Position numbers and translations under genes: made by a program. Below, in pieces: positions 22,188 through 30,511 of a stretch of 41,456 bases of DNA. A model generated the notes under the pieces. The model was not told the origin of the DNA. It searched no databases and was given only the letters and a program-made list of their open reading frames with translations. Each line of letters opens with the position of its first letter. Position 1 is the stretch's first letter. This DNA comes from Clostridia bacterium (lineage in GTDB: Bacteria; Bacillota; Clostridia; Oscillospirales; CAG-272): NCBI GenBank assembly GCA_017631855.1, contig JAGBSP010000048.1, positions 1 to 41,456 on the forward strand. The letters are read 5' to 3'.

Positions 22188-22442
22188 TTATGCGTTTTTT
22201 TTGAGTTCGGTTAATGCTTTTGCCAACTGATCTGGGCAAGAGGTCGCTTTAAATCCGCAACGGATGCCCGAAAGACGTTCGATGGCTTCGTCGACCGTCA
22301 TTCCAACGATCAACGCCGAAACACCCTGCGTGTTTCCTGCGCAACCGCCGATGAATTTGACGGATACGATGCGATCACCGTCGGTTTCAATGTCGATCTG
22401 ACGGGAGCATACGCCCTTGGTGCGGTAAGAAATTTGTTTCAT
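22188..22442 (-). CDS. TSCPD-domain protein
   Basis: The 84-aa protein matches the small TSCPD family (TIGR03905 type). The name-giving TSCPDQLAKAL is at residues 68-78, and an upstream conserved GGCAGNTQGVSALIVGM is followed by RCGFKATSCPD. The same domain occurs at the C-terminus of class II ribonucleotide reductases. The free-standing form has no defined reaction. TAGGAG precedes the ATG. It is the last gene of an operon with nadE and a PheA-like gene. Confidence 0.9.
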   Translation of the reverse strand: MKQISYRTKGVCSRQIDIETDGDRIVSVKFIGGCAGNTQGVSALIVGMTVDEAIERLSGIRCGFKATSCPDQLAKALTELKKNA

Positions 22443-22463
22443 AAGTTCTCCTAGGTGATTTTG

Positions 22464-23342
22464 TTAATGATTCAAAATGGGGTAAAGACCGATCGCGGTA
22501 TAGCGAGGATGCTCCGAAGACAAATAGAGATCGAAGGCATACGCCATTGCGCGGGGAAGTCGAAAGGTGAAATAAATGCGATGCGCTCCGTCGTCGTAAA
22601 GGATCGGAAGAGAGTCGATTTTGATCGGGGTTGCTTCAAAGATCGGAGCAACTCGGAAAATATCGTAGGGGAACTCTGCGGATTCTGCGGAAACACAATA
22701 TTCCAAATTCCATTCGGTGTTTTTTGGGATTCGATGTGGAAGACGCTTGCCTACCAAGGCGTAACGAACGGTATCGGGAGAATCGTCGTGCTCGACGGTA
22801 CAGGTGGCACAGATTTTTAATTCGTAGCGGTCGAGCATCGAGTAAAAACCAAAAAGTCTTCCGCTTTCCGTGTTTTCAATTGGAAGAATACAAAATTCGC
22901 AAAGATTGTCAAAGACCTCCTCGCAAGCATCGGAAAAGGAGGAAAGGAATTCGGCTTTCGCTCCCTGAACAAAGGGATCAAAGATAGCAAATGCTTCTTC
23001 ATTGTAGCGATTTCGTACCAAAGCGATCCTTCCGTGCGCACCCGATTGCGTGCTTTCGTCATCGCGGAAGCTTGTTTGTGTGATCATCGTTTTTTGATGT
23101 GGAGCAGATTTTGCCAGACGTGCGAAGAATTTTGCCCGATCCTCGGAGGTGAATGTGCTGTTTGACGGGAAGTTCGAAGAAAAACGGGCATAAAGCTCAA
23201 GGGGATCGGATTCTTTTTCGGCGAGCAGTGCGTTGATGCAAAGATCCAGAGAAAGCTCTCTCTGTCGCTCGGAAATTGCGCTCCGTTCGGAAAAAATGCG
23301 AATGTTTTCCTTGAAAATCTGTTGTTCCTTTGTCAGATCCAT
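22464..23342 (-). CDS. Divergent prephenate dehydratase/ACT-like protein
   Basis: The 292-aa protein starts 2 bp after the nadE stop (ATG 23342; a longer start at 23375 would overlap nadE). The middle carries a recognisable prephenate dehydratase core: CILPIENTESGRLFGFYSML (151-170), then TVRYALVGK (191-199). This aligns with the catalytic TRFxxI strand, but the Thr-Arg pair is disrupted. Residues 225-290 match an ACT regulatory domain (IKIDSLPI for the usual KIESRP, and AIGLYPI for VLGSYP). The N-terminal helical part could be a worn chorismate-mutase-like segment. The family assignment is from motifs only, and activity is doubtful. Confidence 0.62.
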   Translation of the reverse strand: MDLTKEQQIFKENIRIFSERSAISERQRELSLDLCINALLAEKESDPLELYARFSSNFPSNSTFTSEDRAKFFARLAKSAPHQKTMITQTSFRDDESTQSGAHGRIALVRNRYNEEAFAIFDPFVQGAKAEFLSSFSDACEEVFDNLCEFCILPIENTESGRLFGFYSMLDRYELKICATCTVEHDDSPDTVRYALVGKRLPHRIPKNTEWNLEYCVSAESAEFPYDIFRVAPIFEATPIKIDSLPILYDDGAHRIYFTFRLPRAMAYAFDLYLSSEHPRYTAIGLYPILNH

Positions 23343-23344
23343 AG

Positions 23345-25276
23345 TTATCTCAAGTCTTCCGTGATTTTTATCCAAGCGGTTGCCATCGCATCACTCGGCA
23401 TCTGCCAATCTCCGCGCGGAGAAAATCCGACCGAGCCGATCTTCGGCGCATCGGGCAGACAAGAACGCTTGAACTGTTGTGCAAAGAAACGGCGGACGAA
23501 GTTTTTGAGCCATTTGAGAAGTACCTCGTCGCTGTATTTTCCGTCAAACGCGATCTTCGCCAAGCGGTAAAGCTTATCGGGAGAATCGCCAAAGCGGAGC
23601 ATATGATAAAGATAAAAGTCGTGAATTTCGTAAGGACCGACGAGATCCTCGGTTTTTTGCGCAATGTTGCCGTGCTCGTCCGAGGGAAGAAGCTCGGGGC
23701 TGACGGGTGTGTCGAGAATATCGCGAAGGACCTCGGCAAGACGGGAAGCACCGTTTTTGTCTGCGTTGTCGGCGCAGTAGGCGATTACGTGGCGAATGAG
23801 TGTCTTCGGTACGTCGGCGTTGACACCGTACATCGACATATGGTCGCCGTTATACGTTGCCCAACCGAGTGCCAGTTCGGAAAGGTCGCCCGTACCTACC
23901 ACCAAGCCGTTTTCACGGTTGGCAATATCCATCAGGAGCTGAGTACGCTCTCTTGCTTGTGCATTTTCATAAACGACACTATGATCGGCTTCATTGTGTC
24001 CAAGATCGGCAAAGTGCTGACGGACAGACGCGCTAATGTCGATACATTCCAGCCCCGTACCGAGTTCTACGCAGAGAATTTCCGCATTCGATCTGGTTCT
24101 TTTCGTTGTACCGAAGCAGGGCATCGTAATACCAAGTACGTCGGAGTGAGGTCGTCCGAGCAGATCCATTGCTTTCGTGGCAACGAGGATGGCAAGCGTG
24201 GAATCAAGACCACCCGAAATTCCAATGACGCATTTCTTTGCGTAAGAGCGGACAACGCGTTGAGCTAAGCCTTTGGCTTGAATTGTCAGAATGGTTTCGG
24301 CACGGCGGGCAAGCTCCTCCTTGTTACTCGGAATAAAGGGAGCAGAATCGATCTTGCGGGTCAATTCTGTTTCCGTGTACTCGACCGAGAAACGATTGTT
24401 TTTGATATTCGCTGAGAGAACAGAGGTAAAGGTGTTGATGCGCTTGCGTTCTCCCTCGATATGAGCAAGGTCAAGTTCGGTCACAAGAAGTGCTTCGCCA
24501 TCCGCAAATGCGGTGCGTTCCGCAACAATTTTGCCAAGCTGAGCGATCATGGAATGTCCGCCGAACACCAGATCGGTCGTCGATTCTCCGTCACCGCAAT
24601 CTGCATAGAGGTAACCGCAAAGTGTGCGTGCCGATTGAGACTCAACCAGCATACGGCGGCGGGCATCCTTTCCAATAATTTCGGGAGAGGCGGAAAGGTT
24701 GGCAATGATCAGCGCGCCAGCCTCGGCAAGTGTGGTCGAGGGCGGCGTTGCCGTCCAAAGATCCTCGCAGATTTCAACACCAAAGCGAAATGGTGTAAAG
24801 TTGCTACAGGAAAAGATTTGCTTGGTGCCGAAAGGCACCGATTGACCAAATAACTCGATCTCTACCGTGTCACCTTCGTATACCGAAAAATATCTACCTT
24901 CAGAAAATTCGCTGTAATTCGGCAGATGTGTTTTGGGAACAATTCCCAAAATTTGTCCATTTTGACAAATTGCGGCAGAATTATAAAGTTTATCATTGAC
25001 AACGAGGGGAAAACCGATTATACTTATAGTAGAAGAATTCTTGGTTTTTGCCAAAAAGTTTTCCAAGGCAAATTTTGCCGCATCAAGAAGTACACTCGAA
25101 AAGAAAAGATCCGAGCATGTATAGCCTGTCAGGCAGAGTTCGGGGAAAACGAGAAGCTTTACGCCAAGTGCATCTGCATCTTTGTGCAGACGCAAAATTT
25201 CTTCGAGATTGGCGGACGGATCGGCAAGCGTAACCTTGGGAGTTGCTGTACCGACCTTAATAAAACCATGTTTCAT
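23345..25276 (-). CDS. nadE: Glutamine-dependent NAD+ synthetase
   Basis: The 643-aa protein makes NAD+ from deamido-NAD+, ATP and glutamine in the cytosol. Residues 1-290 are a nitrilase-type glutaminase with the catalytic triad E46 (FPELCLTGY), K115 (KTHLPNYSEF) and C170 (EICEDLW). Residues 320-643 are the synthetase with the PP-loop SGGLDS at 354-359 and GTGDLSELALGWATYNGDHM later. The start at 25276 has AAAGGAA upstream, rather than the earlier in-frame ATG at 25327. It is divergent from pncB, which supplies the precursor pathway, and leads an operon with the PheA-like and TSCPD genes. Confidence 0.95.
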   Translation of the reverse strand: MKHGFIKVGTATPKVTLADPSANLEEILRLHKDADALGVKLLVFPELCLTGYTCSDLFFSSVLLDAAKFALENFLAKTKNSSTISIIGFPLVVNDKLYNSAAICQNGQILGIVPKTHLPNYSEFSEGRYFSVYEGDTVEIELFGQSVPFGTKQIFSCSNFTPFRFGVEICEDLWTATPPSTTLAEAGALIIANLSASPEIIGKDARRRMLVESQSARTLCGYLYADCGDGESTTDLVFGGHSMIAQLGKIVAERTAFADGEALLVTELDLAHIEGERKRINTFTSVLSANIKNNRFSVEYTETELTRKIDSAPFIPSNKEELARRAETILTIQAKGLAQRVVRSYAKKCVIGISGGLDSTLAILVATKAMDLLGRPHSDVLGITMPCFGTTKRTRSNAEILCVELGTGLECIDISASVRQHFADLGHNEADHSVVYENAQARERTQLLMDIANRENGLVVGTGDLSELALGWATYNGDHMSMYGVNADVPKTLIRHVIAYCADNADKNGASRLAEVLRDILDTPVSPELLPSDEHGNIAQKTEDLVGPYEIHDFYLYHMLRFGDSPDKLYRLAKIAFDGKYSDEVLLKWLKNFVRRFFAQQFKRSCLPDAPKIGSVGFSPRGDWQMPSDAMATAWIKITEDLR

Positions 25277-25329
25277 GAGGGAAATTCCTTTCTGAAAAAA
25301 TGTCACCGAAATGGTAATTTCTATCATTT

Positions 25330-25358
25330 ATTATACAGTTTTCTTCAAAAAAATACAA
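25330..25358 (-). promoter_or_regulatory. Probable nadE promoter
   Basis: Minus strand TTGTAT (25358-25353), 17-bp spacer and TATAAT (25335-25330). The -10 is perfect and the -35 is weak. The overlapping plus-strand TACAAT (25354-25359) could serve pncB, but its -35 is poor. Confidence 0.5.
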
Positions 25359-25413
25359 TACTAAATCAAAAACTTTTTCAAAAAAAGCAAAAAAAGCATA
25401 GGAGAAATCAAAA

Positions 25414-26868
25414 ATGAACAAATTGAACCGCAATTTAACGATGCTGTGTGACTTTTATGAGCTGACGATGTCCAACGGATATCTCTCTAGCGGGATGAAG
25501 GATAAGGTCGTTTACTTTGACGTCTTTTTCCGTAACAATCCCGACGGAGGTGGGTATGCGATCGCCGCAGGTTTGGAACAGATCGTGGAATATATTAAGG
25601 AGCTGCATTTTGATGAAGAGGATATTGCCTTCCTTCGTACCAAGGGCTGCTTCTCGGAAGAATTTTTGGAGCTGCTCCGCACCTTCCGCTTTACGGGTGA
25701 TATTTGGGCAATTCCCGAGGGAACGGTTGTTTTTCCCGGTGAGCCTTTGATGACGGTTCGCGCGAAGGTCATTGAGGCACAGTTTATCGAAACCTACGTT
25801 TTGATGATGATCAACCATCAATCGCTGATCGCGACGAAGGCATCAAGAATTACCCGTTCCGCCAAGGGACGCGCCGTGAGCGAGTTTGGTTCTCGCCGTG
25901 CGCAGGGAGCAGACGCCGCCATTCTCGGAGCGAGAGCCGCTTATATCGGCGGATGTAATTCCACCGCTTGTACGATCGCAGAGGAAGCCTACGGTGTTCC
26001 CGCAGGTGGAACGATGGCACATTCTTGGGTACAGATGTTTGATACCGAATACGAGGCGTTCCGCACCTATTGCGAAGTGTATCCCAATAACGCGACGCTT
26101 TTGATCGATACCTACAACGTTTTGGAAAGCGGTCTTCCCAACGCCATTCGTGCCTTCAAGGAGGTGCTTTTCCCCAAGGGAATCACCAAGTGCGCTGTCA
26201 GAATTGACTCGGGCGACGTGACCTACCTGACCAAAAAGATCCGCAAGAAGTTGGATGAGGAGGGACTTACCGACTGCAAGATCGTTGTTTCTAACTCGCT
26301 TGACGAGTATATTATCCGAGAGCTCATTCGTCAGGGCGCGGAGATCGATGCGTTTGGTGTAGGTGAGCGACTGATCACGGCGAAGAGCGACCCCGTCTTC
26401 GGCGGCGTATACAAGCTTTGCGCGATCGAAAGGGAAGACGGAACGATTCAGCCGAAGATCAAGATCAGCGAAAACGTCGGAAAGATCACGACCCCGCACT
26501 TTAAGAAAATTTACCGCTTGCGCGGCAAAGAAACGGGAAAGGCAGAGGCAGATTTGATCTGCGTGCACGACGAGGTTTTGGACGATACCAAGCCGATTGA
26601 GCTCTTTGATCCCGAGCATACATGGAAGAGAAAAGTGCTCGAAGACTACACCGCAACCGAGCTGCAAAAGCCGATCTTCCTGCAAGGTGAGTTGGTGTAC
26701 GAGCTTCCCGCACTGGCACAGATTCGTCAGCATTGCGCAGAGGAGATCGAAGGAATGTGGGATGAGGTACGCCGTTTTACAAACCCGCACAATTACTACG
26801 TCGACCTTTCCGAAAAGCTCTGGCAGATCAAGCACGATATGATCGCGGAGCATCGCAAGGCAAAGTGA
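25414..26868 (+). CDS. pncB: Nicotinate phosphoribosyltransferase
   Basis: The 484-aa protein joins nicotinate and PRPP to make nicotinate mononucleotide, the first step of NAD+ salvage. It has the characteristic N-terminus DFYELTMSNGYLSSGM, the VSEFGSRRAQGADAAILGAR motif, GGTMAHSWVQMF with the His that is phosphorylated during ATP use, and DSGDVTYLTKKIRKKLDEEG. The length is normal. TAGGAGA precedes the ATG. A 136-aa unknown and a secreted nuclease follow within 6 bp and a 4-bp overlap respectively. It lies head to head with nadE. Confidence 0.95.
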   Translation: MNKLNRNLTMLCDFYELTMSNGYLSSGMKDKVVYFDVFFRNNPDGGGYAIAAGLEQIVEYIKELHFDEEDIAFLRTKGCFSEEFLELLRTFRFTGDIWAIPEGTVVFPGEPLMTVRAKVIEAQFIETYVLMMINHQSLIATKASRITRSAKGRAVSEFGSRRAQGADAAILGARAAYIGGCNSTACTIAEEAYGVPAGGTMAHSWVQMFDTEYEAFRTYCEVYPNNATLLIDTYNVLESGLPNAIRAFKEVLFPKGITKCAVRIDSGDVTYLTKKIRKKLDEEGLTDCKIVVSNSLDEYIIRELIRQGAEIDAFGVGERLITAKSDPVFGGVYKLCAIEREDGTIQPKIKISENVGKITTPHFKKIYRLRGKETGKAEADLICVHDEVLDDTKPIELFDPEHTWKRKVLEDYTATELQKPIFLQGELVYELPALAQIRQHCAEEIEGMWDEVRRFTNPHNYYVDLSEKLWQIKHDMIAEHRKAK

Positions 26869-26874
26869 TCTGCG

Positions 26875-27285
26875 ATGAAGCTGATCGTTTGTCTGGATGA
26901 GCGCCGCGGAATGACCTTCAACCGCCGAAGACAGAGCAGAGATCGCCTTTTGATCGAGAATCTTCTTGGAATGGTTGGAGAGGACCGTCTTTGGATCGCG
27001 CCCTATTCCGCCCCCTTGTTTGATGGCAAGGAAAAGGAGATTTCGGTTTCCGAGGATTTCTTGCGGGAAGCAGGGGAGGGCGAGTGGTGCTTTGTCGAAA
27101 ACCAACTTTGTGCTCCGTTTCTTTCCAAAGTCGAAGAGATCACGGTATATTGGTGGAACCGCCACTATCCGTCGGATGTTTGCTTTGATATTGACCTTCC
27201 TAAGGAAGGCTTTTCCTCGCAGATGCGCGAGGAGTTTGTGGGATCTTCTCACGAGATGATTACCAAGGAGGTTTTTAGACGATGA
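26875..27285 (+). CDS. Uncharacterised 136-aa protein linked to pncB
   Basis: A soluble protein with an N-terminal LIVCLDERRGMTFNRRRQSR and RDRLLIENLL. Later it has LWIAPYSAPLF, a mid-section FVENQLC and VYWWNRHYPSDVCFDI. There is no signal peptide, membrane segment or recognised catalytic motif. Short clostridial proteins of this type are sometimes labelled ribonuclease Z in databases without a visible metallo-hydrolase motif; that label is not supported here. It starts 6 bp after pncB and ends in a 4-bp ATGA overlap with the next gene. Confidence 0.72.
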   Translation: MKLIVCLDERRGMTFNRRRQSRDRLLIENLLGMVGEDRLWIAPYSAPLFDGKEKEISVSEDFLREAGEGEWCFVENQLCAPFLSKVEEITVYWWNRHYPSDVCFDIDLPKEGFSSQMREEFVGSSHEMITKEVFRR

Positions 27286-28253
27286 AACAAAGAATTTTAT
27301 CCTTCTTGTTGCTACTGTCCATCCTTTGCTTGTTATTTACGAGCTGTAACCTAACCGACAGCGGCTTTGATAATGAGGACGATCCAAAATCAAGTCAGGA
27401 GTCGGTGGATGACTCTCAGGGTGAGGGTGTCATAGGATATGCCTCGGTAGAGGGAATTCCCGACTATTCGGGCACTCCATACGTTGAGCTGAACGGAAAT
27501 ATCCCCGAATTTACCGACGAGGAAAAGGCGACCACCACATCCTATGAAACCTACAGTCCTCTGGACACGCTCGGTCGTTGCGGCGTTACGCACGCCTGCA
27601 TCGGAAAAGATCTGATGCCGACCGAAGACAGAGAGAGTATCAGCAGTGTCAAGCCTTCAGGCTGGCTCAATAAAAAATACGACACCTCGCTTGTGGACGG
27701 CGGGTATCTCTACAATAGAGCTCACCTGATCGGATTTCAGCTGACGGGAGAGAATGCCAACGATAGAAACCTGATTACGGGAACGCGCTATATGAATGTC
27801 GAGGGAATGTTACCCTTTGAAAATATGGTAGCCGACTATATTAAGGAAACGGGAAACCACGTGATGTATCGCATCACACCGATCTTTGTCGACCGCAATT
27901 TGGTTGCCAGCGGAGTTCAAATGGAAGCGTATTCGGTAGAGGACAACGGTGACGGCATTTGCTTTAACGTGTTCGTCTATAACGTACAGCCGGGAATTCA
28001 GATCAATTATTTAACGGGTGACAGTTGGCTCAATGGAGAGGGCGTCACACCGGAGGAAAATGAACCCTCGGAAACTCCCTCGGATCCCAACGAAGAAAAT
28101 ACCTATATTTTGAATACGAATAGCAAGAGATACCACTTGCCGACCTGTTCCTCAGTTTCTAAAATCAGTAACGCAAACAAGGGCGTCTTTACGGGCACCG
28201 AGAAATCCTTGAGCGATCAAGGGTATCAGCCTTGCGGAAGCTGTAAGCCGTAA
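27282..28253 (+). CDS. Secreted DNA/RNA non-specific endonuclease lipoprotein
   Basis: The 323-aa protein has a lipoprotein signal ending FTSC (C22). The nuclease domain is of the NucA/EndA (DNA-entry nuclease) type: GGYLYNRAHLIGFQLTGENA with catalytic His in NRAHLIG, then NDRNLITGTRYMNVEGM with the metal-binding Asn. An acidic Pro/Glu linker leads to a C-terminal Cys-rich module (YILNTNSKRYHLPTCSSV; GYQPCGSCKP). This module resembles the Ada-type or nuclease-associated zinc domain. AAGGAGG lies at 27264-27270. It probably degrades external DNA for nutrient use or competence. Its 4-bp overlap with the preceding gene couples its translation. Confidence 0.88.
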   Translation: MKQRILSFLLLLSILCLLFTSCNLTDSGFDNEDDPKSSQESVDDSQGEGVIGYASVEGIPDYSGTPYVELNGNIPEFTDEEKATTTSYETYSPLDTLGRCGVTHACIGKDLMPTEDRESISSVKPSGWLNKKYDTSLVDGGYLYNRAHLIGFQLTGENANDRNLITGTRYMNVEGMLPFENMVADYIKETGNHVMYRITPIFVDRNLVASGVQMEAYSVEDNGDGICFNVFVYNVQPGIQINYLTGDSWLNGEGVTPEENEPSETPSDPNEENTYILNTNSKRYHLPTCSSVSKISNANKGVFTGTEKSLSDQGYQPCGSCKP

Positions 28254-28276
28254 AAGATTTTCAATATAATAAAAAC

Positions 28277-28306
28277 GCCCTCGGATTTGCTCCGAGGGCA
28301 TTTTTT
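28277..28306 (+). terminator. Terminator after the pncB operon
   Basis: GCCCTCGGA (28277-28285) pairs perfectly with TCCGAGGGC (28291-28299), followed by A and six Ts. Confidence 0.92.
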
Positions 28307-28316
28307 ATATAAAAAG

Positions 28317-29372
28317 TTATTTTGTAAAAGATTCATCACTGCAATGAATAATGTAGTAACCGGTATTTTTATCCCAGTTTTTTTCTTTCGTGATGCTTTC
28401 CCATTCTTCGGTTGTACCCAAAAAATAAATATCGAGCAGCTTACCGCAATTATTGAATGCGTCTTCCTCAATGTAACGAATCGTGGCAGGAAGAGTAATT
28501 CTTTGCAGGTTGTCGCAATCGTAGAAGGCTTTTTCACCAATGGTTGTAATTTCATCGGTGATTTTTACCGCCGTTAATGTATCACAATCATAAAATTCAC
28601 GTGAGGAAATCGTTTTGATTTTTTTGAGCTCAACCTCGGTCAATTCAAAATGAGAGGAAAGAACAGAAAGATCTCCGTCGTTTACTTTTTTGTAGTAGAC
28701 GCTGTCAGGCATATTTAAATTCTCTGCCCAAAATTCGGCGTTGCTAAAGTCTCCGCTTGCTAACATTTTCAAAAGAGTTTCTTTGATTTGATCCTGACTG
28801 TCTTTATAGGTGCCCAAGGTTTTGAAAATTTCGATTGCTTCTTCATATTTTTTTTGCTCGGCAAGATCTGTTGCCCGTGCATAGCGATCTGCCGGGTTGT
28901 TTAATGCTACAATGAGAATTGCAACAACCGTAGTAATGCAAACAACCGAGGTGAAAATCGTGGTAAATATCTTTTTTCTTTTTGTATATTTCGGGAGATC
29001 GGCTTCACTATATTCTTCTCTCAACAATCTATTGCGACGGTTGTGAATCGTCATTTCATTGTTTTGGAGCGGAATGAAGTCTGTATTGTCGGTGTGTTCG
29101 ATGTTGGAATTATTGATGATGATGTCGGAATTGTCTACGAGGGCATCACTGTTTTGGATCAGTCTGCCGAAGCCAAAGATCAGGATGCTATTGATCCAAG
29201 AAACGAACATGCCGACCGCGAGTACGATAAAGGCGAATATAACTAACATGATGTTGCTTTCAGCGATTGCTTGGATCAAAAAGCACATCCATAGGAGGGT
29301 AGAAAGAACAATAGAGACCCAAAGGAGAACCTTGGCTAAGGTTTGGATTTTTTTACCAACGTTGTGAAACAT
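28317..29372 (-). CDS. Membrane protein with TPR-like and leucine-rich-repeat segments
   Basis: The 351-aa protein has two N-terminal membrane helices (LLWVSIVLSTLLWMCFLI; LVIFAFIVLAVGMFVSW) ending GFGRLIQNSDALVDNSD. It has one further helix around residues 135-157. A TPR-like hairpin (LAEQKKYEEAIEIFKTLGTY) follows, then three BspA-like LRR_5 repeats (LTAVKITDEITTIGEKAFYD, LQRITLPATIRYIEEDAFNN, LLDIYFLGTTEEW). The N-terminal part recurs in gut Clostridia in front of varied modules. AGAGGT precedes the ATG. It is last in a minus-strand cluster with a MocR-like and a GT87-like gene. Confidence 0.82.
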   Translation of the reverse strand: MFHNVGKKIQTLAKVLLWVSIVLSTLLWMCFLIQAIAESNIMLVIFAFIVLAVGMFVSWINSILIFGFGRLIQNSDALVDNSDIIINNSNIEHTDNTDFIPLQNNEMTIHNRRNRLLREEYSEADLPKYTKRKKIFTTIFTSVVCITTVVAILIVALNNPADRYARATDLAEQKKYEEAIEIFKTLGTYKDSQDQIKETLLKMLASGDFSNAEFWAENLNMPDSVYYKKVNDGDLSVLSSHFELTEVELKKIKTISSREFYDCDTLTAVKITDEITTIGEKAFYDCDNLQRITLPATIRYIEEDAFNNCGKLLDIYFLGTTEEWESITKEKNWDKNTGYYIIHCSDESFTK

Positions 29373-29416
29373 AGTTTGTACCTCTTTTGAATTTTGTTAT
29401 CGTGTTGTAACTTTTG

Positions 29417-30508
29417 TTATTGTATTAAATTCCGTCTTGCGCGGCGCAGACGGTTGATGTGTCGTTCAAAGTCGCCGCTTTCGATTAGCTCGGTCAGCAC
29501 GTATTGATCAAAGACGGGGACGGTGCAGGAATAAAAGCCGAGTGTTTCTTCAAATCTGGGCAACAGATGTTCGGGCAAGACCATATAACCGATTCTGATT
29601 GAGGGCGCGACGGTTTTGGAAAAGGTGTTCAGATAAATCACTGAGTCGTTTTTGGACATCGAAAAGACGGTATCCTCGTTCTTTCGGGAAACGGTCAATT
29701 CGGAGTCGAAATTGTCTTCGATCAGATATCCGCCACACCTTTGTGCCCAACGAAGATATTCGTTTCTCTTTGAAACGTCTGCGGTAATTCCCGTAGGGTA
29801 GCTATGGAAGGGAGTAACGTGAAGAACTGTTGCTCTCGTTCGGTCAAGCTCCGAGGATTGGATGCCGTCCTCTCCCATTTGCAAAAGATCGCAAACGACG
29901 CCGTTGCTCTCATAGACCTTTCGAATCTTATCATAAGAGGGGGATTCCAGTGCGAAGATCCGATCCTTTCCTAAGAGTTGGGCGATCATACTGTAAAGAT
30001 ATTCCGCACCCGACCCAATGATAATCTGCTCCGCGCGGACCGTCATTCTGGTGCTTCTGGCAAGATATTCGGCAATCGTTTGGCGCAGTTCGGGACAGCC
30101 GTGATTGGGGGATTTGATGAGAATTCGTTCTTCATATTTGACAAGCACGCGGCGCATCGTTTTGGAGAGTAAAGAAAAGGGAAAATCCGCATTTGCCGTG
30201 ATATGCGTGTGCGAAGAAATCCTTTTTGTGCTTTTTGGTTGTTCGATCTGCGCGGAAAGAAAATCGCTTGACTGGTAGATAACGAAATATCCGCTACGCT
30301 GACGGGATTCGATGTAACCCTCGTCGCACAAAATCGAATAGGCGTGTTCTACGGTAATGACACTGCACCCCGCCTCTTCCGACAACAGCCGCTTGGAAGG
30401 AAGCTTTGTTCCCACAGGATAGACCTGCGAGATGATATCCTTGCGCAATTGGTAATAAAGTTGAAGATAGGCGGGGGCAGTATCCTCTTTTTGAATTCGG
30501 TATTTCAT
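29417..30508 (-). CDS. MocR/PdxR-type regulator, C-terminally truncated
   Basis: The 363-aa protein has a GntR winged helix (residues 10-75; YYQLRKDIISQVYPVGTKLP, CSVITVEHAYSILCDEGY) and a fold-I aminotransferase-like domain. In that domain K298 of FSKTVAPSIRIGYM is the PLP-binding lysine and DNF (265-267) is the cofactor-binding Asp region. It stops at RHINRLRRARRNLIQ, about 80-100 residues earlier than typical MocR proteins, so the small C-terminal subdomain is missing. A repeated TTTTGTTAT at 29392-29400 and 29412-29420 flanks the end. The gene starts 3 bp after the upstream gene's stop. It may be a decayed or altered regulator. Confidence 0.83.
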   Translation of the reverse strand: MKYRIQKEDTAPAYLQLYYQLRKDIISQVYPVGTKLPSKRLLSEEAGCSVITVEHAYSILCDEGYIESRQRSGYFVIYQSSDFLSAQIEQPKSTKRISSHTHITANADFPFSLLSKTMRRVLVKYEERILIKSPNHGCPELRQTIAEYLARSTRMTVRAEQIIIGSGAEYLYSMIAQLLGKDRIFALESPSYDKIRKVYESNGVVCDLLQMGEDGIQSSELDRTRATVLHVTPFHSYPTGITADVSKRNEYLRWAQRCGGYLIEDNFDSELTVSRKNEDTVFSMSKNDSVIYLNTFSKTVAPSIRIGYMVLPEHLLPRFEETLGFYSCTVPVFDQYVLTELIESGDFERHINRLRRARRNLIQ

Positions 30509-30511
30509 AGT

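Noticed and set aside
25843-27252. 469-aa minus-strand frame over pncB
   Set aside because: Antisense shadow of a conserved enzyme and of a coupled downstream gene, with no start signals.
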